Below, piece by piece: positions 38,291 through 38,714 of a stretch of DNA of 38,714 nucleotides (the stretch's first letter is position 1; each line of letters begins with the position of its first letter). A model generated the notes under the pieces. That model was not told the origin of the DNA and did not search any database. It saw only the letters and a list, made by a program, of their open reading frames with translations. Source of the stretch: a bacterium (lineage in GTDB: Bacteria > Bacillota > Clostridia > Lachnospirales > Lachnospiraceae). The stretch spans positions 1 through 38,714 of the forward strand of contig JALFNN010000094.1 of the NCBI GenBank assembly GCA_022774325.1, read 5' to 3'. Position numbers and translations under genes: made by a program.

Positions 38291-38322
38291 AAAGGTAAAC
38301 GGACTCACCTCCATTTACCTTT
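38291..38322 (-). terminator. Terminator of the COG2426 gene
   Basis: AAAGGTAAA and TTTACCTTT form a stem around a 14-base loop that contains inner complementarity. On the minus strand it is followed by a run of seven T. It lies 22 bases after the stop at 38345. Confidence 0.85.
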
Positions 38323-38344
38323 CATTTTCTTATTTCAGTTTATA

Positions 38345-38714
38345 TTACGCGAATATTCCTCCAATCACCACATACGACAGGAAATACATGATCACAGTCG
38401 CCATGCACACCCCGATCACCACGGCCAGAAATGCTTTCTTCCAGTCTATTCCCAAAAGCGAAGCAATCAGAGATCCCGTCCACGCCCCGGTTCCCGGAAG
38501 TGGAATTCCTACAAAGAGCACCAGTCCCCAGAATTCATACTTTTCGATCTGACTGCTTTTACTCATCGCTTTCGCTTCCAGCTTCTCGACCAACGGCCGA
38601 AACAGTTTTGTCCGGCGCAGCCACGCAAAGATTGGCCTGATGAGCAGCAGAATGAACGGTATCGGAATCAGGTTTCCGATAATACAGATTGGAATCGCCC
38701 TCCAGGTCGGGATA
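38345..38714 (-). CDS. COG2426-type small membrane protein (putative multidrug export family), 5' end outside window
   Basis: Only the last 122 residues are visible, and the frame is open to the window edge, so the start is missing. Visible parts are a membrane segment IPICIIGNLIPIPFILLLIRPIF, a basic and charged stretch (RTKLFRP..VEKLEAKAMSKSSQIEKYEFWG), and then GLVLFVGIPLPGTGAWTGSLIASLLG, the family's glycine-proline signature. A final helix LAVVIGVCMATVIMYFLSYVVIGG closes it. This is the small multidrug export protein family (COG2426), for which transport function is poorly supported. A TTG codon at 38593 could be mistaken for a start, but the conserved sequence continues upstream of it. 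A terminator follows the stop. Confidence 0.85.
   Translation of the reverse strand, partial: IPTWRAIPICIIGNLIPIPFILLLIRPIFAWLRRTKLFRPLVEKLEAKAMSKSSQIEKYEFWGLVLFVGIPLPGTGAWTGSLIASLLGIDWKKAFLAVVIGVCMATVIMYFLSYVVIGGIFA

Noticed and set aside
38345-38593. Treating the last gene as an 82-residue protein starting at 38593
   Set aside because: That start is a TTG inside conserved family sequence; the frame stays open to the window edge, so the gene is 5'-truncated by the window.

Overview
The window looks like a chromosome segment of a gut-type Lachnospiraceae (Clostridia, Bacillota; Blautia/Dorea/Mediterraneibacter-like). The grounds are a PolC-type replicase next to ispG, strong AGGAGG ribosome binding sites, many carbohydrate genes and Tn4451/TnpX-like large serine recombinase architecture. 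Genus is inferred from gene content only. No tRNA, rRNA or CRISPR array was seen.

Layout. 1 to about 3117: right end of a mobile element (two small unknown genes and a large serine recombinase). It sits inside a substrate-binding-protein gene whose 3' half remains at 3118-3687. 3743-7342, minus strand: DUF975 membrane protein, ABC-F ATPase and two tandem Rrf2 regulators. 7570-7770, plus strand: a cold-shock protein. 7920-14126, minus: a membrane-anchored unknown, ispG and polC behind one consensus promoter. 14241-17235, minus: a FucI/AraA-like isomerase plus xylulokinase. 17379-19542, minus: a MocR-type regulator followed at once by an AraC-type regulator. 19656-24183, minus: a five-gene cluster (SCP2 protein, alpha/beta hydrolase, stand-alone condensation domain, acyl carrier protein, acyl-activating ligase), divergent from 24408-25907 (TetR regulator and pyridoxal kinase). 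25998-38057, minus: a sugar locus (CUT1 ABC importer, GH2 beta-galactosidase-like enzyme, GH65 phosphorylase, EamA transporter, beta-phosphoglucomutase), then a separately promoted LacI regulator and an M42 peptidase. 38345 to the end: a COG2426 membrane protein cut by the window edge.

How the genes work together. The most interesting unit is 19656-24183. Ligase + carrier protein + condensation domain is the minimal chemistry for activating a carboxylic (probably fatty) acid, loading it on a carrier and joining it to an amine or alcohol. This resembles the fatty-acid-amide clusters reported from gut Clostridia, here with an added lipid-carrier (SCP2) protein and a hydrolase. Two TCGACC-N3-GGTC palindromes flank its promoter, as expected for control by the divergent TetR. 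The sugar locus fits import of a glycoside, beta-galactoside hydrolysis and phosphorolysis to beta-glucose 1-phosphate, which PgmB turns into glucose 6-phosphate. Its promoter carries a duplicated 32-bp dyad 149 bp apart. Functions are inferred from motifs and context; no database search was run.
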